A stretch of 64,000 bases of DNA from DASSUW01 sp963730535 (GCA_963730535.1 CAVSRU010000005.1:310001-374000), one strand, 5' to 3'. Counted from the stretch's first letter, positions 1-8,740 are shown. Notes: generated from the letters alone by a model not told the origin. Program-made: numbers and translations.

Positions 1-379
1 ACGCGCTGTCGTAGACCGTGACGCGTTCGCCGTCGGCGACGATCTGGGCGTCGCCGGCCTCCGACTGGAGCTCGAGGCGCGCGCCCTGCGGCGAGACCCA
101 CAGGCGGCCCTTGGCGCCCGCGGCGAGCGGCGATGCGGAGCCGTTCGGGAGCGAGCCGGCGGGCAGCAGGCCGTTGGTGAACGTCACGCGCGCGCTGACG
201 CCCTCGACCTCGGGAGCGTTCAGCGCGTCGAGCACGGCGCGGTCGAGCGGCTTGGGATCGGGCGTCGGCCCGGAGCCGCTGAGCGCGGCTTGGGCGATGC
301 CGCCGCCGGCGGCGAGGAGGAGCACGGCGGCCACGATCGTGGCGAGGCGGCGGCGGGAGGCGGTTCGGAGTCGTCTCAT
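1..379 (-). CDS. LolA/RseB-like secreted protein, C-terminus beyond window
   Basis: Reads in on the minus strand from an ATG at 379 and runs off the left edge, so only about 126 N-terminal residues are visible. They start with arginine-rich MRRLRTASRRR, a hydrophobic stretch (residues 13-27) and an Ala-Gln-Ala cleavage-like site, so it is probably exported. The mature part (about residues 45-126, with VRVTF-like and RLWVSPQG-type strands) looks like the start of the LolA/LppX/DUF2092 beta-sheet fold that binds lipids in exported proteins. It is the last gene of a run vapB-vapC-response regulator-histidine kinase, 39 bases after the kinase, and may be a target or accessory of that system. The family assignment is tentative because the domain is cut. 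Confidence 0.55.
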   Translation of the reverse strand, partial: MRRLRTASRRRLATIVAAVLLLAAGGGIAQAALSGSGPTPDPKPLDRAVLDALNAPEVEGVSARVTFTNGLLPAGSLPNGSASPLAAGAKGRLWVSPQGARLELQSEAGDAQIVADGERVTVYDSA

Positions 380-418
380 GGGGAGGAGGTCCTTCGTCTA
401 ATGGTGACGAGAGGGGTT

Positions 419-1762
419 CTAGGGGCGGTCCTTGAGAGATCCGTGAGAGGCGGGGAGCGAGATCGTGAAGCGGGAGCCGTCGACGGTCACCCCGCCGCCG
501 TGGCGCTCGGCGATCGCGCGCACGATGGCGAGGCCGAGGCCGGAGCCGGGCCCCTGGGCGCCCGGTCCGCGCCAGAAGCGCTCGAACGCGTGCTCGGCCT
601 CGCCGGGCGACAGGCCCGCTCCCTCGTCCTCGACGCTGAGGCGCACGACATCGTCGTCGCGCTCGACGGCGATGGCGATCCGTCCGCCGGGCGGCCCGTA
701 GCGGCGGGCGTTGCGCACGAGGTTGCCGACCGCGCGCTCGAGCGCATCTCGTTCACCGCGGACCAGCACCGCCCCGTGCACCGTCACGTCGGTGCCCTCG
801 TCCGCCGCCTCGCGCGCGAGCGTGCCGAGGTCGACCTCCTCGCCGCGGGCCGGGGCGGCCGCGTCCTCGCGCGCCAGCGCCAGCAGGTCGTCGAGCAGCG
901 CGCTCAGGCGCGCCGCGTCCGCCTCGATCTCCCGCAGCACCTCCGGGTCGGCGCCGTGCCGCGTGGCGTAGGCGAGGTTGCCGCGCAGCGCGGTGAGCGG
1001 CGTGCGCAGCTCGTGGGAGGCGTCGCCGACGAAGCGATGCTCGGCGTCCCGGGCGCGCTCGAGCGAGCCGAGCATCGCGTTCAGCGTGGCGCCGAGGGTG
1101 CCGACCTCGTCGCGGGTGGCCGGGACGGGCAGCCGCCGGGAGGCGTCGCCGGTCCGCTCGATCTCGCGCGCTCCCGAGGACAGACGGCGAAGCGGACGCA
1201 GCGCGCGGCCGGCGAGCCCGGTCGCCAGCGCGGCGGCCAGCAACGCGGCGGCGATCGCGGCGAGGACGACGAACCGCCGCGTGTCGTCGACCGTGTCATC
1301 GATCTCGGCCGTCGTGCCGGCCACGATGACGGCGCCGCCCGCCGCCGGGCCGCGCCCGAGCTCGCCCAGCGGCGCCGCGTAGACGCGCAGCGGGTCGCTG
1401 CCGAGCAGCGCCTCCCCGTAGCCGGCGCGCCGGTCCTCGAGCGCAGCGCGGAGCACCGGCGCGTCCGGCAGCACGCGGCTCCCGAGGCCGCTGTTGCGGG
1501 CCACGATCCTGCCGCGCCGGTCGAGCACCTCGACCAGCAGCGCACTCCCGCCGAGGCGGCCCTCGAGCGTCCCGGGCTCGAGCAGCAGGTCCGGGGTGGA
1601 GGCGGCGAGCCGCGCGACCTCGACCGCCCGCGCCCGCAGCGCACGGTCGAGGCCGTCGTCGAGCTGGTCGTCGAGCCGCGCCAGCACGGCCACGCCGAGT
1701 GCCGCCACGGCCAGCACGATCGCGGCGGCGGCAGCGACCGCGACACGGGTCTGGAGTCTCAC
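419..1762 (-). CDS. Sensor histidine kinase (two-component system)
   Basis: 447-residue membrane histidine kinase. It has a first membrane segment at about residues 7-29, an extracytoplasmic sensor region to about 163, a second membrane segment at about 164-185, a HAMP linker (about 186-240), and a HisKA dimerisation domain with the phospho-acceptor His at about 250 in ASHELRTPL. The ATPase domain carries the N box NLVRNA (about 345), the G1 motif DEGAGL and the G2 motif GSGLGLAI. The GTG start at 1762 overlaps the response-regulator stop (GTGA), so the two are translationally coupled. Partner of the OmpR-type regulator just upstream. The signal sensed is unknown, and the sensor loop matches no named domain I recognise. 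Confidence 0.93.
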   Translation of the reverse strand: MRLQTRVAVAAAAAIVLAVAALGVAVLARLDDQLDDGLDRALRARAVEVARLAASTPDLLLEPGTLEGRLGGSALLVEVLDRRGRIVARNSGLGSRVLPDAPVLRAALEDRRAGYGEALLGSDPLRVYAAPLGELGRGPAAGGAVIVAGTTAEIDDTVDDTRRFVVLAAIAAALLAAALATGLAGRALRPLRRLSSGAREIERTGDASRRLPVPATRDEVGTLGATLNAMLGSLERARDAEHRFVGDASHELRTPLTALRGNLAYATRHGADPEVLREIEADAARLSALLDDLLALAREDAAAPARGEEVDLGTLAREAADEGTDVTVHGAVLVRGERDALERAVGNLVRNARRYGPPGGRIAIAVERDDDVVRLSVEDEGAGLSPGEAEHAFERFWRGPGAQGPGSGLGLAIVRAIAERHGGGVTVDGSRFTISLPASHGSLKDRP

Positions 1763-2418
1763 TGGAGGCGGAAGCCGACGCCGCGCACGGTGTGGATCAG
1801 CGGCGGCTCGCCGAGCTTGCGACGCAGGTAGGCGACGTAGCGATCCACGACGTTCGCGCTCGCCTCGGCCTCGCCGCCCCAGACCCGCTCCAGCGCCAGC
1901 TCGCGCGTCACCACCGCGCGGGCGTTGCGCAGCAGCAACTCGAGCAGCTCCGCCTCGCGCCGCGTGAGCTCCACGTCCCGCCCGCCGCGCCGCGCGGCCC
2001 CGGTCCCGAGCTCGAGCGCGAGGTCGGCATAGGCGAGCTGCTCGCCCGGCGGATGGTTGCGCCGCAACAGCGCGCGCACGCGCGCGTTCAGCTCCTCGAC
2101 CTCGAACGGCTTCACGAGATAGTCGTCCGCGCCCGCATCCAGCCCGGCCACCCGCTCGTCCAGCGCGTCGCGCGCGGTGAGCAGGAGGATCGGGACGCCC
2201 AGGCCCTTGTCCCGCAGCCGGCGGGTCACCGCGAGGCCGTCCAGGCCCGGCATCGCGACGTCGAGCACGATCGCATCGGGCACCGACCGCTCGACCTGCG
2301 CCAGCGCCGCACCACCGTCCGGGACCGCCACGACCGCATAGCCCTCGGCCACGAGCGTCCGCTCGAGCATCCGCAGGATCGGCGCGTCGTCGTCCACGAG
2401 CAGCACGACGTCCGGCAT
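1759..2418 (-). CDS. OmpR/PhoB-family response regulator
   Basis: 219 residues. The receiver domain (residues 1-115) has the acidic pocket DDD near the N-terminus, phospho-acceptor Asp in VLDVAMPG (about 51) and Lys in YLVKPF (about 101). The C-terminal winged helix (about 125-219) has ELTRREAELLELLLRN and ends in the typical VRGVGFRL. The ATG at 2418 was chosen because it gives a receiver start with no extension. It shares one base with the stop codon of the upstream PIN-domain gene (TGATG), so toxin and regulator are read from one message. It forms a cognate pair with the kinase downstream, overlapping it by 4 bases. Confidence 0.93.
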   Translation of the reverse strand: MPDVVLLVDDDAPILRMLERTLVAEGYAVVAVPDGGAALAQVERSVPDAIVLDVAMPGLDGLAVTRRLRDKGLGVPILLLTARDALDERVAGLDAGADDYLVKPFEVEELNARVRALLRRNHPPGEQLAYADLALELGTGAARRGGRDVELTRREAELLELLLRNARAVVTRELALERVWGGEAEASANVVDRYVAYLRRKLGEPPLIHTVRGVGFRLQ

Positions 2419-2828
2419 CACAGCGAGTCTAGGTGCGTGGCGGCCACCGCCACATCGCGGCACACGCGCAGCAGCGCCCCGTCGACCGTGAGCAGCGGCG
2501 CGTCGAAGGCCTCGGCAGCGGCCGCGTACGCAGCGTCGTAGGCGCTCATGCGGTCGCGTAGCGACCAGATGCGGCGCAGCCGCGGCGCCGTGGCGTCGAG
2601 CACCAGGTCGAGCCGGCCGAGCCACTCGACCGCCTCGAGCCCGTCCTCGGCGGTCAGGAGCCCGCGCAGCGTGAGGCGCCGCACGGCGCTCGTCGCCTCG
2701 ATCAGGCCATGGGCAGCGGACACCAGCGTGAGCCGCGGCGTCGCGGCATACCGGTCCAGCAGCGCGTCAGCACCTCGCCGATGACGGCCCGCGATCACGA
2801 GCTCGACGAGCACCGACGCGTCGACCAC
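2418..2828 (-). CDS. vapC: VapC-type PIN-domain ribonuclease toxin
   Basis: 136-residue PIN domain. Acidic residues expected to hold Mg2+ are Asp3 in MVDASVLVEL, Glu in the LIEATSAVRR helix (about 44) and the Asp of SAYDAAYAAAAE (about 98), followed by LLTVDGAL near the end. PIN toxins of this class are RNases that cut tRNA, rRNA or mRNA. It starts with GTG, 13 bases after the stop of the antitoxin gene, and its stop overlaps the ATG of the response-regulator gene. That link to a two-component system is unusual. The target RNA cannot be told from sequence. Confidence 0.85.
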   Translation of the reverse strand: MVDASVLVELVIAGRHRRGADALLDRYAATPRLTLVSAAHGLIEATSAVRRLTLRGLLTAEDGLEAVEWLGRLDLVLDATAPRLRRIWSLRDRMSAYDAAYAAAAEAFDAPLLTVDGALLRVCRDVAVAATHLDSL

Positions 2829-2841
2829 AGCGAGCTCGAGC

Positions 2842-3078
2842 TCAGGGGCTGTCGCCAGGGCGGTCCTCGCCGATGAGGGCGGCGACGTCGACGTCGACGG
2901 CGCGCCTTCGATCGCGGATCTGATCGATCAGCTGCGACCGCTCGACCTGATCGAGCCCGAGCCCGCGCCGCAGCGCCTCGATCGCCCGCCGGTTCTTGGA
3001 CACACCGTCCGCGCCGGCCGCTGCGGTCAGCGCGGAGTCGACCTCGTCCGGAACGTTGCGCAGGTGCAGTGTCGCCAT
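2842..3078 (-). CDS. vapB: VapB/FitA-like ribbon-helix-helix antitoxin
   Basis: 78 residues. The N-terminal 45 form a ribbon-helix-helix fold typical of FitA-like antitoxins (MATLHLRNVPDEV, then NRRAIEALRRGL). The acidic C-terminal tail probably wraps the toxin. It should bind the neighbouring PIN toxin and repress the operon. ATG at 3078 follows a block of three GCTAGC palindromes at 3082-3110 that is the likely operator. The antitoxin-first order and 13-base gap to the toxin are standard for vapBC. Confidence 0.83.
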   Translation of the reverse strand: MATLHLRNVPDEVDSALTAAAGADGVSKNRRAIEALRRGLGLDQVERSQLIDQIRDRRRAVDVDVAALIGEDRPGDSP

Positions 3079-3081
3079 GGT

Positions 3082-3110
3082 GCTAGCGCTAATGCTAGCA
3101 ATACGCTAGC
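3082..3110. promoter_or_regulatory. Triple GCTAGC palindrome, likely VapBC operator
   Basis: Three copies of the self-complementary hexamer GCTAGC lie at 3082-3087, 3094-3099 and 3105-3110, spaced 12 and 11 bases start to start, about one helical turn. The middle copy extends to TGCTAGCA. They sit immediately upstream of the antitoxin ATG and between it and the divergent glucoamylase gene. Ribbon-helix-helix antitoxins bind such tandem palindromes, so autorepression is the natural reading. Occupancy could also affect the glucoamylase promoter. No binding data; inference from placement and symmetry. Confidence 0.6.
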
Positions 3111-3175
3111 GGCCCCAGCGGAATGGCGTACGGCGGGACGCGAGCGGGTAGCCGACTGCGCGGGAGGTGCTGTCG

Positions 3176-5314
3176 GTGATCGATCGTCGCGTGGTGCTGG
3201 CCCTCGTGGGCGCAGCGTGCTTTTGGCCCGTCTCGAGCGCGGGAGCCGCGGGTGAGGCTCCCGGTGCACCGGGAGCGGTTGCGAGCTGGACCGAGGGCGA
3301 CAAGGACGGGATGGGCGCCGCGACCGGGCGCGACAGCAAGGTGTGGCTCACCCTCGACGACGGCGCGATGACCGAGGTCTACGCGCCCGACCTCGGCACC
3401 CCGAGCGTGCGCGACCTCCAGTTCGTCGTGACCGACGGGCAGACGTTCGCGGAGCGCGAGCGGGAGGACGCCCGGCACCGCATCAAGCTCGTCGACCGGC
3501 GCAGCCTCACGTACCGCCAGGTCAACACGTCGCGCTCGGAGCGCTGGCGGATCACGAAGACCTACGTCACCGACCCGGCCAGCTCGGCCGTCCTCGTGCG
3601 CGTGCGGCTGCGGTCCCTCACGGGTCGCCCGTACAAGCTCTACGCGCTGCTGGATCCCGCGCTCTCCAACACCGGCGACGACGACCGCGCGCAGGGCCTC
3701 GCGGCCTGGGACGCCCGCAACGCCGTGGCGCTGGCGAGCGATCCGCCCCCGCGGCGGGTGTCGAACGGCTACATGGGCGTCAGCGACGGCTGGACGGACC
3801 TGCGCGACGACTTCCGCATGAACTGGACCTACCACCGCGCGAGCGCGCCCGGGAACGTCGTCCAGACCGCCCGGATCCCCGTGAACGGCCTCGAAGGCCG
3901 GCGCCGGGCGACGGTCTCGCTCGGCTTCGCGCCCACCGCGGCGGCGGCGCGGCGCACCGCGGTGACGGCGCTCGTGCGGCGGAGCTTCGAAGCGACCGCG
4001 CGCGACTACGCCGACGGCTGGCACGAGTATCTCGCCGGCCTCGAGCGGCCGCGCAGCGCCGCCGGGCGAGGGACGCTCTACGACGTGTCGCTGATGGTGA
4101 TGGCCGCGCTGGAGGACAAGACGTACCCGGGCGCGGGCATCGCGTCGCCGTCGATGGCGTGGGTGTGGGGCACGATCCCCGGCTACTCCGGCCCGTACCA
4201 CCTCGTCTGGTCGCGCGACCTCTACCAGGTGGCGACGGCGCAGATCGCGGCCGGGGACCGCGCGCCGGCGCGCCGGGCGCTCGACTACCTCTGGAACCGC
4301 CAGCAGCAGGCCGACGGCTGCTTCCCGCAGAACAGCAACCTCGACGGCACGCCGCACTGGCCCAACCTCCAGCTCGACGAGGTCGCCGACCCGATCCTGC
4401 TCGCCTGGCAGCTGCGGCGGTTCGACGCGGTGACCTGGAGCCACGTGGAGCGCGCGGCGGGCTGCATCCTCGCCCGCGGCCCGGCGTCGGACGAGCGGTG
4501 GGAGAACGCCCACGGCTACTCACCGGCGACGATCGCGGCGGAGATCGCGGCGCTCGTGTGCGCGGCCGAGATCGCCGAGCGCAACGGCGCGGCGACCGCC
4601 GCCGCGGGCTACCGGGAGGTCGCCGACGACTGGCAGCGCAAGGTCGAGACCTGGACCCGCACGACCAACGGCCCGCTGTCGGACCGGCCGTACTACCTGC
4701 GGCTCACGGTCGACGGCAACGCCGACGCGGGCACGATGTACACGATCGGCGACGGCGGCCCGACGATCGACCAGCGGCGCGTGGTCGACACGAGCTATCT
4801 CGAGCTCGTGCGCCTCGGGGTCAAGCGCGCCGACGACCAGTCGATCCGCGACACGCTGCCGGTGGTGGATAGAGAGCTCGGGGTTATGACAACCAACGGC
4901 GAGTTCTGGCACCGCTACAACCACGACGGCTACGGCGAGACGCCAGATGGCGGCCCGTTCCCGGGGCCCGGCAACACGGGCCGGCTGTGGCCGCTGCTGG
5001 CCGGCGAGCGGGGCGAGTACGAGCTGGCGTACGGGCAGTTGACCGATGATCAAGAGGCCGCGCGTGGGCGCGCCTCGGTCCGGCTTGCCGCGATCGCCGC
5101 GACCGCCGGCGACGGGCTGATGCTGCCCGAGCAGGTCTGGGACGAGAACCCGCCGTCAGGGCAGCCCGGCTTCACGCCGGGACCGGGACGCTGTCCGCCA
5201 CGCCACTGGCCTGGACGCACGCCCAGTTCGTCCGCCTGGCCTGGTCGATCGACGCCGGCCGCCCGATCGAGCGACCCGGCGTGGTGGCGCGTCGCTACTC
5301 CCAGCCGTAGTTAG
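3176..5314 (+). CDS. Secreted GH15 glucoamylase-like enzyme, frameshifted near the end
   Basis: Glucan 1,4-alpha-glucosidase/glucodextranase family, releasing glucose from alpha-glucans outside the cell. GTG at 3176 is preferred over 3167 because GGGAGG at 3162-3167 is 8 bases upstream. A signal peptide covers about residues 1-25. The N-terminal beta-sandwich (glucodextranase domain N, about 30-280) is followed by the GH15 (alpha/alpha)6 domain from about 300, with WSRDLYQVATAQ, LDEVADPILLAWQL, NGEFWHRYNHDGYGE and LPEQVWDEN. After GFTPG at about 5180 the frame is lost. Supplying one base there restores TLSATPLAWTHAQFV to a stop at 5308-5310, the normal family ending. As written, the last 40 or so residues are out of frame. 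A one-base deletion (error or mutation) is likely. Confidence 0.85.
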   Translation: MIDRRVVLALVGAACFWPVSSAGAAGEAPGAPGAVASWTEGDKDGMGAATGRDSKVWLTLDDGAMTEVYAPDLGTPSVRDLQFVVTDGQTFAEREREDARHRIKLVDRRSLTYRQVNTSRSERWRITKTYVTDPASSAVLVRVRLRSLTGRPYKLYALLDPALSNTGDDDRAQGLAAWDARNAVALASDPPPRRVSNGYMGVSDGWTDLRDDFRMNWTYHRASAPGNVVQTARIPVNGLEGRRRATVSLGFAPTAAAARRTAVTALVRRSFEATARDYADGWHEYLAGLERPRSAAGRGTLYDVSLMVMAALEDKTYPGAGIASPSMAWVWGTIPGYSGPYHLVWSRDLYQVATAQIAAGDRAPARRALDYLWNRQQQADGCFPQNSNLDGTPHWPNLQLDEVADPILLAWQLRRFDAVTWSHVERAAGCILARGPASDERWENAHGYSPATIAAEIAALVCAAEIAERNGAATAAAGYREVADDWQRKVETWTRTTNGPLSDRPYYLRLTVDGNADAGTMYTIGDGGPTIDQRRVVDTSYLELVRLGVKRADDQSIRDTLPVVDRELGVMTTNGEFWHRYNHDGYGETPDGGPFPGPGNTGRLWPLLAGERGEYELAYGQLTDDQEAARGRASVRLAAIAATAGDGLMLPEQVWDENPPSGQPGFTPGPGRCPPRHWPGRTPSSSAWPGRSTPAARSSDPAWWRVATPSRS

Positions 5315-5570
5315 TCGACATAACGCACGTTCTCGAGCATTGAAGATGAGAAGCTGGATCACGGCGGGCGGCGACGCCGGCAAGGCCGCGTTACCCTTGG
5401 GGTCCGGCGGATCGCCGACTCGGTCGCGGGAGCGGAGCAGCTCCCAGCCGTGGCAACGCACCGGCCCTCGGGCGGGTGGCCTGTCCAGGTGACCGCGAGT
5501 GTCAAAGCCGCCCAGGCATGACACACAAGTCCTGGGACGTAGCAGTTCGGTGGTGATCTTGATCCGGGCA
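5315..5570. other. Non-coding stretch after glucoamylase
   Basis: About 255 bases between the glucoamylase stop and a terminator-like hairpin. No reading frame here has credible coding character. Base composition is more even than the flanking genes and includes AT-containing tracts such as TTGAAGATGAGAAG. I see no tRNA cloverleaf, inverted-repeat pair or transposase fragment. It could be a worn mobile-element end or a long 3' region, but nothing visible decides that. Confidence 0.4.
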
Positions 5571-5596
5571 GAAAGCCTCGCATGAGCGGGGCTTTC
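5571..5596. terminator. Hairpin resembling an intrinsic terminator
   Basis: Eleven-base arms GAAAGCCTCGC (5571-5581) and GCGGGGCTTTC (5586-5596) pair with one G-U wobble around an ATGA loop. The GC-rich stem flanked by A and T runs is the classical shape of a two-way intrinsic terminator, although the T tract after it is short. It lies between the glucoamylase and the gene at 5632 and could isolate the two transcripts. Confidence 0.6.
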
Positions 5597-5631
5597 GTGC
5601 GTCTAGGGCGGTTTCGCTATGACTCCTCGCG

Positions 5632-6501
5632 ATGAGCCACCAAGAAGGCGCGCTCGCTTCGGCTAGGGCGCAGGTCGCGGCCGTGCGCGACGATCCGGCG
5701 GGGCGACTCGCCTTGATGGCGCGAGTGTTCCGCGGGCCGACGGGCCATGCCCCGCGACACCTGCCGTTCCGGCGGGCGGCGTTGTCGTTCATGCGCTGGC
5801 AGGCGGGCCGCGGTGTGCTCAACCCGCTCGACGCGTCGCCGCCCGGCAGCGCGTGGTGGCGGGCGGTCAACGAGCGACTGCTGCGGGATGGCTGCGAAAC
5901 CGTCGCGCTCCTCGGCGGGCTGGCCGGCGAGCCGTCATCGCAGGCGGTGCGGCAATGGCTGGACTTCAGCGCGACACCGACGGGGCGCAACTGGTACCGA
6001 GCCCACAACGCGAGCATCGTGGCCGCATACCGGGAGCACCAGGACCTCGCCGAAGCCGAAGGCGCACCGGAGCGCTTCTTCATGAACGTCGCGCTGCTGC
6101 GGGTGCTCTACGCACACGCGCTCGCCGCCGCGCCGCGCCTGGCGCTCGGACGGTTCGCTCCGCTCGGCCGAGTGCTCGGCGATCCCAGGCTCGGGATGAC
6201 CGGCGTGTTCCTCTCACTCCACGCCGTGCTGCCAAACCGCTATCCGCTGGATCGCGACGTGGAGCGCTATATCGCCGACGAGCAGCATCTTGGCCGGATC
6301 CTCGACTACGCGGTGATCGTGCCGCGGCTGCAACGCCTGTACGAGTGGTCAGCTGAGGAACTCGGCGAGCCATGCCTGCTCGAGCTGGTGAGCGACGGCA
6401 ACCCGATCTACGCCTGGGCCTTCGAGCAGCGACACGTATGGCGCCCTCCCAAGATGAAGCTCGCAGGCCGCGTACTCGAGCGCGTCACACGGGCTCGCTG
6501 A
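5632..6501 (+). CDS. Conserved-looking protein of unknown function
   Basis: 289 residues with no signal peptide or membrane span. Arg- and Ala-rich and apparently helical. Features that look conserved rather than random: RHLPFRRAALSFMRWQ (about 43-58), GSAWWRAVNERLL, the run FFMNVALLRVLYAHALAA (about 146-163), GDPRLGMTGVFLSL and LPNRYPLD. The codon use is milder than that of neighbours (more A/T third positions), hinting at different ancestry. It stands alone after a terminator-like hairpin and is convergent with the endolysin-like gene. I do not recognise a catalytic motif and make no functional claim. Confidence 0.7.
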   Translation: MSHQEGALASARAQVAAVRDDPAGRLALMARVFRGPTGHAPRHLPFRRAALSFMRWQAGRGVLNPLDASPPGSAWWRAVNERLLRDGCETVALLGGLAGEPSSQAVRQWLDFSATPTGRNWYRAHNASIVAAYREHQDLAEAEGAPERFFMNVALLRVLYAHALAAAPRLALGRFAPLGRVLGDPRLGMTGVFLSLHAVLPNRYPLDRDVERYIADEQHLGRILDYAVIVPRLQRLYEWSAEELGEPCLLELVSDGNPIYAWAFEQRHVWRPPKMKLAGRVLERVTRAR

Positions 6502-6521
6502 GGCTCGCCCCGGTCACAGCC

Positions 6522-8729
6522 TCACCCCACCCAGTTGTCCCCCGTCTCGTGCGGGTCGAAGTCGAAGTGCACGAAGTACTTCGTCGGGTAGATGCCCACG
6601 CCGCCCTCGAAGATCGCGCGGCCGTACGCGCGGTGCGCGGCGAGCGTGACGCCCGCCGGAGCCGGGATGTCGGCCGCATAGCCGCGCGTGTGGGCCGAGC
6701 CCGGCACACCGCCCACCTTCGCGTTGTAGGCCTTCGTGCGGAACACGGAGTTCGGGCGCAGCGGCCGGTTGCCCTCGCGCGCCCGCAGGCGCTCGAGCCG
6801 GTCGGCGAGCTGCTTGGCCCGCTGCTTGGCCTGCTTCTTGGTCAGCCCCTGCTCGCGCACGAGGCCGTCGATGTACGCGGTCCCGTCGGTGCAGCCGAAC
6901 TCGCTGAGCTTGAAGTTGCGCGTGACCTGGCCCGGGAGCGCCCGCCAGGCGGGCGTCGCCCGGATCACGCGGCGCATGACCGCCTCGGTCGGCCACACGT
7001 TCGCAAGGGCCTTGTCCAGCGGCTCGTCGAGCCGCCCGGTCACCGGCTGCTTGGCGATCGCCTGCGCCTCGCGCACCGCGCGCTCCCACGTCGACGTGGC
7101 GACGCGCGCCGTCCCCGGCGTCCGCACCTCCGTCAGCAGCTTGCGGCGCAGGCCGCGCGTGGTCTCGCGCCGGTGGCGCTTGAGGTAACGCGCCAGCGCC
7201 ACCTTCGACTGCTTGACGCGCCAGGCCTTGTCGCCCGGGTCGAGCACGACCGTCTCGGCGCGAACCGGATCGCGCTCGCGCTCAGGCGGCCGCTTCTTGC
7301 GCTCCGGCGGCTCCTTCGGCTTGACCCCAAGCCGCACCAGCTCCGACTCCACGCTTATGTAGCGCCGGATCAGCACGGTGCGCGCACGGCCGAGCGCCCG
7401 GTCGAGCCGCTCGACCCGCTGGAGCAGCTCGGCGTCCGTGAGGTCGTCGAGGTCGCGCGCGGGAGCCGCCGGCTGCGCGAAGAGGCCGTTGCCGCCCGCG
7501 CCGCTCTCCGGCGGCGAAGCCTGTGCCGGCGGCGGTGAGATCACCTGCACCACCGTCGATCCCGACGGCGTGACCGTGCTTCCGCCGGAGCCGGCCGGCG
7601 GCGGCTCGGGACTCGTGGCCTCGGCCTGCTCGCGCTGCTCGACCTCCACCAGCTGGGTCAGCTTCGCCTCGATCCGCAGCAGGATCTCCGTCATCTGCCG
7701 CAGTCCCTCGGCTTCCGCCGGCGGCGTCCCCTTGCCCCCGCCGCCGCTCTTGGCCTGCAGGCGCTCGAGCAGCTGCCCGCGCCGCTGCCCGTAGGTCGCG
7801 ATCGCCGTCCACGCCCGATCCGCCTCGGCGTCGTGCCGCTTGAGCTCCTCGACGAGCGCGGGCAGTCGTGCCCGGCGGCGCTTCGGCGGCTTCACCACGC
7901 CGCCGCCCGACGTGGGGTCGCCCGACCCCTTCTCCCTCTCCTTCTCCTTCTCGCGCCGCGCGGTCTCGAGGCGCACGGCGCGGTTGAGCTTGAGGCCCGT
8001 CTTGGGGCCCACGACGCCGTCGTCGTCGAGCCCGTGGTCGCGCTGGAACGCCTTCAAGGCCGCCTCGGCCTCGGCGTCGAGCCGCTTGCGCGCGCCGTCG
8101 AGGTAGCGCTCCTTCGTGCCCTTGCGACGGACGTACGAGAGCCGCTTGGTGAGCTTGACGACGAGCGGGCCTTCGTCGCCGCGGCGCAGCAGCTTCGGGG
8201 CCTCGGGCATCGGCAGGCCGTCGAGCCGGGCCTTCCACGTGCGCGCCTTGGACCGCAGGTCGACGCTGTAGCGCTCGGCGGCGGAGCCTGTGCCGTTGTA
8301 GCGCCGGGCGCCGTCCGCCTCCCCATGCTGGCGCATGAGGCCTGCCAGCCGGCGGAAACCGACGCGCATGTTCACGGCCGGCTTCCAGCAGCCGCCCTCG
8401 CGGTCGGCCTCGTCCTGGAACTCCCACCAAGTCAGCTGCGCCGGGCCGACGCCCTGCATCCCGCCCTTGCCGGTGGGCCCGCGCCGGCGCTTGTACTCCC
8501 GGTAGAGCTCCTCGGTGACCGGCACCGCGCCGTCGCGGGCCGGGAAGATGTAGCGGCCGTGGTCGTCGCGGTCGTGCCCGAATACGTTCGCGCCGCCGCC
8601 CGACTCCTTCTCGAGCAGCGCGCACGCGTACGCGAGGTCGAGCCCGGCGTTGCGGGCCTCGGCGATCGCCATGTCGGGCGCCTTGATCCCGCCGGCCTGG
8701 AGCCGCTGGATGAGCTTCGCGTCAGCCAT
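6522..8729 (-). CDS. Modular endolysin-like murein hydrolase (lysozyme-like, PG-binding, M15 peptidase)
   Basis: 735 residues, ATG at 8729 (the frame is open further upstream but over the previous gene). Three parts are visible. Residues about 20-150 resemble a lysozyme/transglycosylase-like domain, with a probable catalytic Glu in ALLEKESGGGANVFG. Residues about 160-235 form a peptidoglycan-binding domain (RRGDEGPLVVKL...AFQRDHGLDDDGVVGP). A long charged, Pro-rich and coiled-coil spacer follows, and about 600-735 is an M15-type D-Ala-D-Ala peptidase with the zinc motifs GSAHTRGYAADI and VHFDFD. No signal peptide is evident, as in phage endolysins that rely on a holin. A holin-like gene lies 11 bases upstream. 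Probably two different cutting activities on the same cell-wall target. Confidence 0.82.
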   Translation of the reverse strand: MADAKLIQRLQAGGIKAPDMAIAEARNAGLDLAYACALLEKESGGGANVFGHDRDDHGRYIFPARDGAVPVTEELYREYKRRRGPTGKGGMQGVGPAQLTWWEFQDEADREGGCWKPAVNMRVGFRRLAGLMRQHGEADGARRYNGTGSAAERYSVDLRSKARTWKARLDGLPMPEAPKLLRRGDEGPLVVKLTKRLSYVRRKGTKERYLDGARKRLDAEAEAALKAFQRDHGLDDDGVVGPKTGLKLNRAVRLETARREKEKEREKGSGDPTSGGGVVKPPKRRRARLPALVEELKRHDAEADRAWTAIATYGQRRGQLLERLQAKSGGGGKGTPPAEAEGLRQMTEILLRIEAKLTQLVEVEQREQAEATSPEPPPAGSGGSTVTPSGSTVVQVISPPPAQASPPESGAGGNGLFAQPAAPARDLDDLTDAELLQRVERLDRALGRARTVLIRRYISVESELVRLGVKPKEPPERKKRPPERERDPVRAETVVLDPGDKAWRVKQSKVALARYLKRHRRETTRGLRRKLLTEVRTPGTARVATSTWERAVREAQAIAKQPVTGRLDEPLDKALANVWPTEAVMRRVIRATPAWRALPGQVTRNFKLSEFGCTDGTAYIDGLVREQGLTKKQAKQRAKQLADRLERLRAREGNRPLRPNSVFRTKAYNAKVGGVPGSAHTRGYAADIPAPAGVTLAAHRAYGRAIFEGGVGIYPTKYFVHFDFDPHETGDNWVG

Positions 8730-8740
8730 CGTGATGCTCC

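Noticed and set aside
290..1831. Long plus-strand open frame opposite the histidine kinase
   Set aside because: An antisense shadow caused by high GC. The composition is Arg/Gly/Ala-rich with no domain, and the kinase motifs are on the other strand. The same applies to many other long open frames in the window.
5315..5570. Insertion-sequence remnant after the glucoamylase
   Set aside because: No transposase fragment, inverted ends or target duplication was found. Recorded only as an unexplained non-coding stretch.
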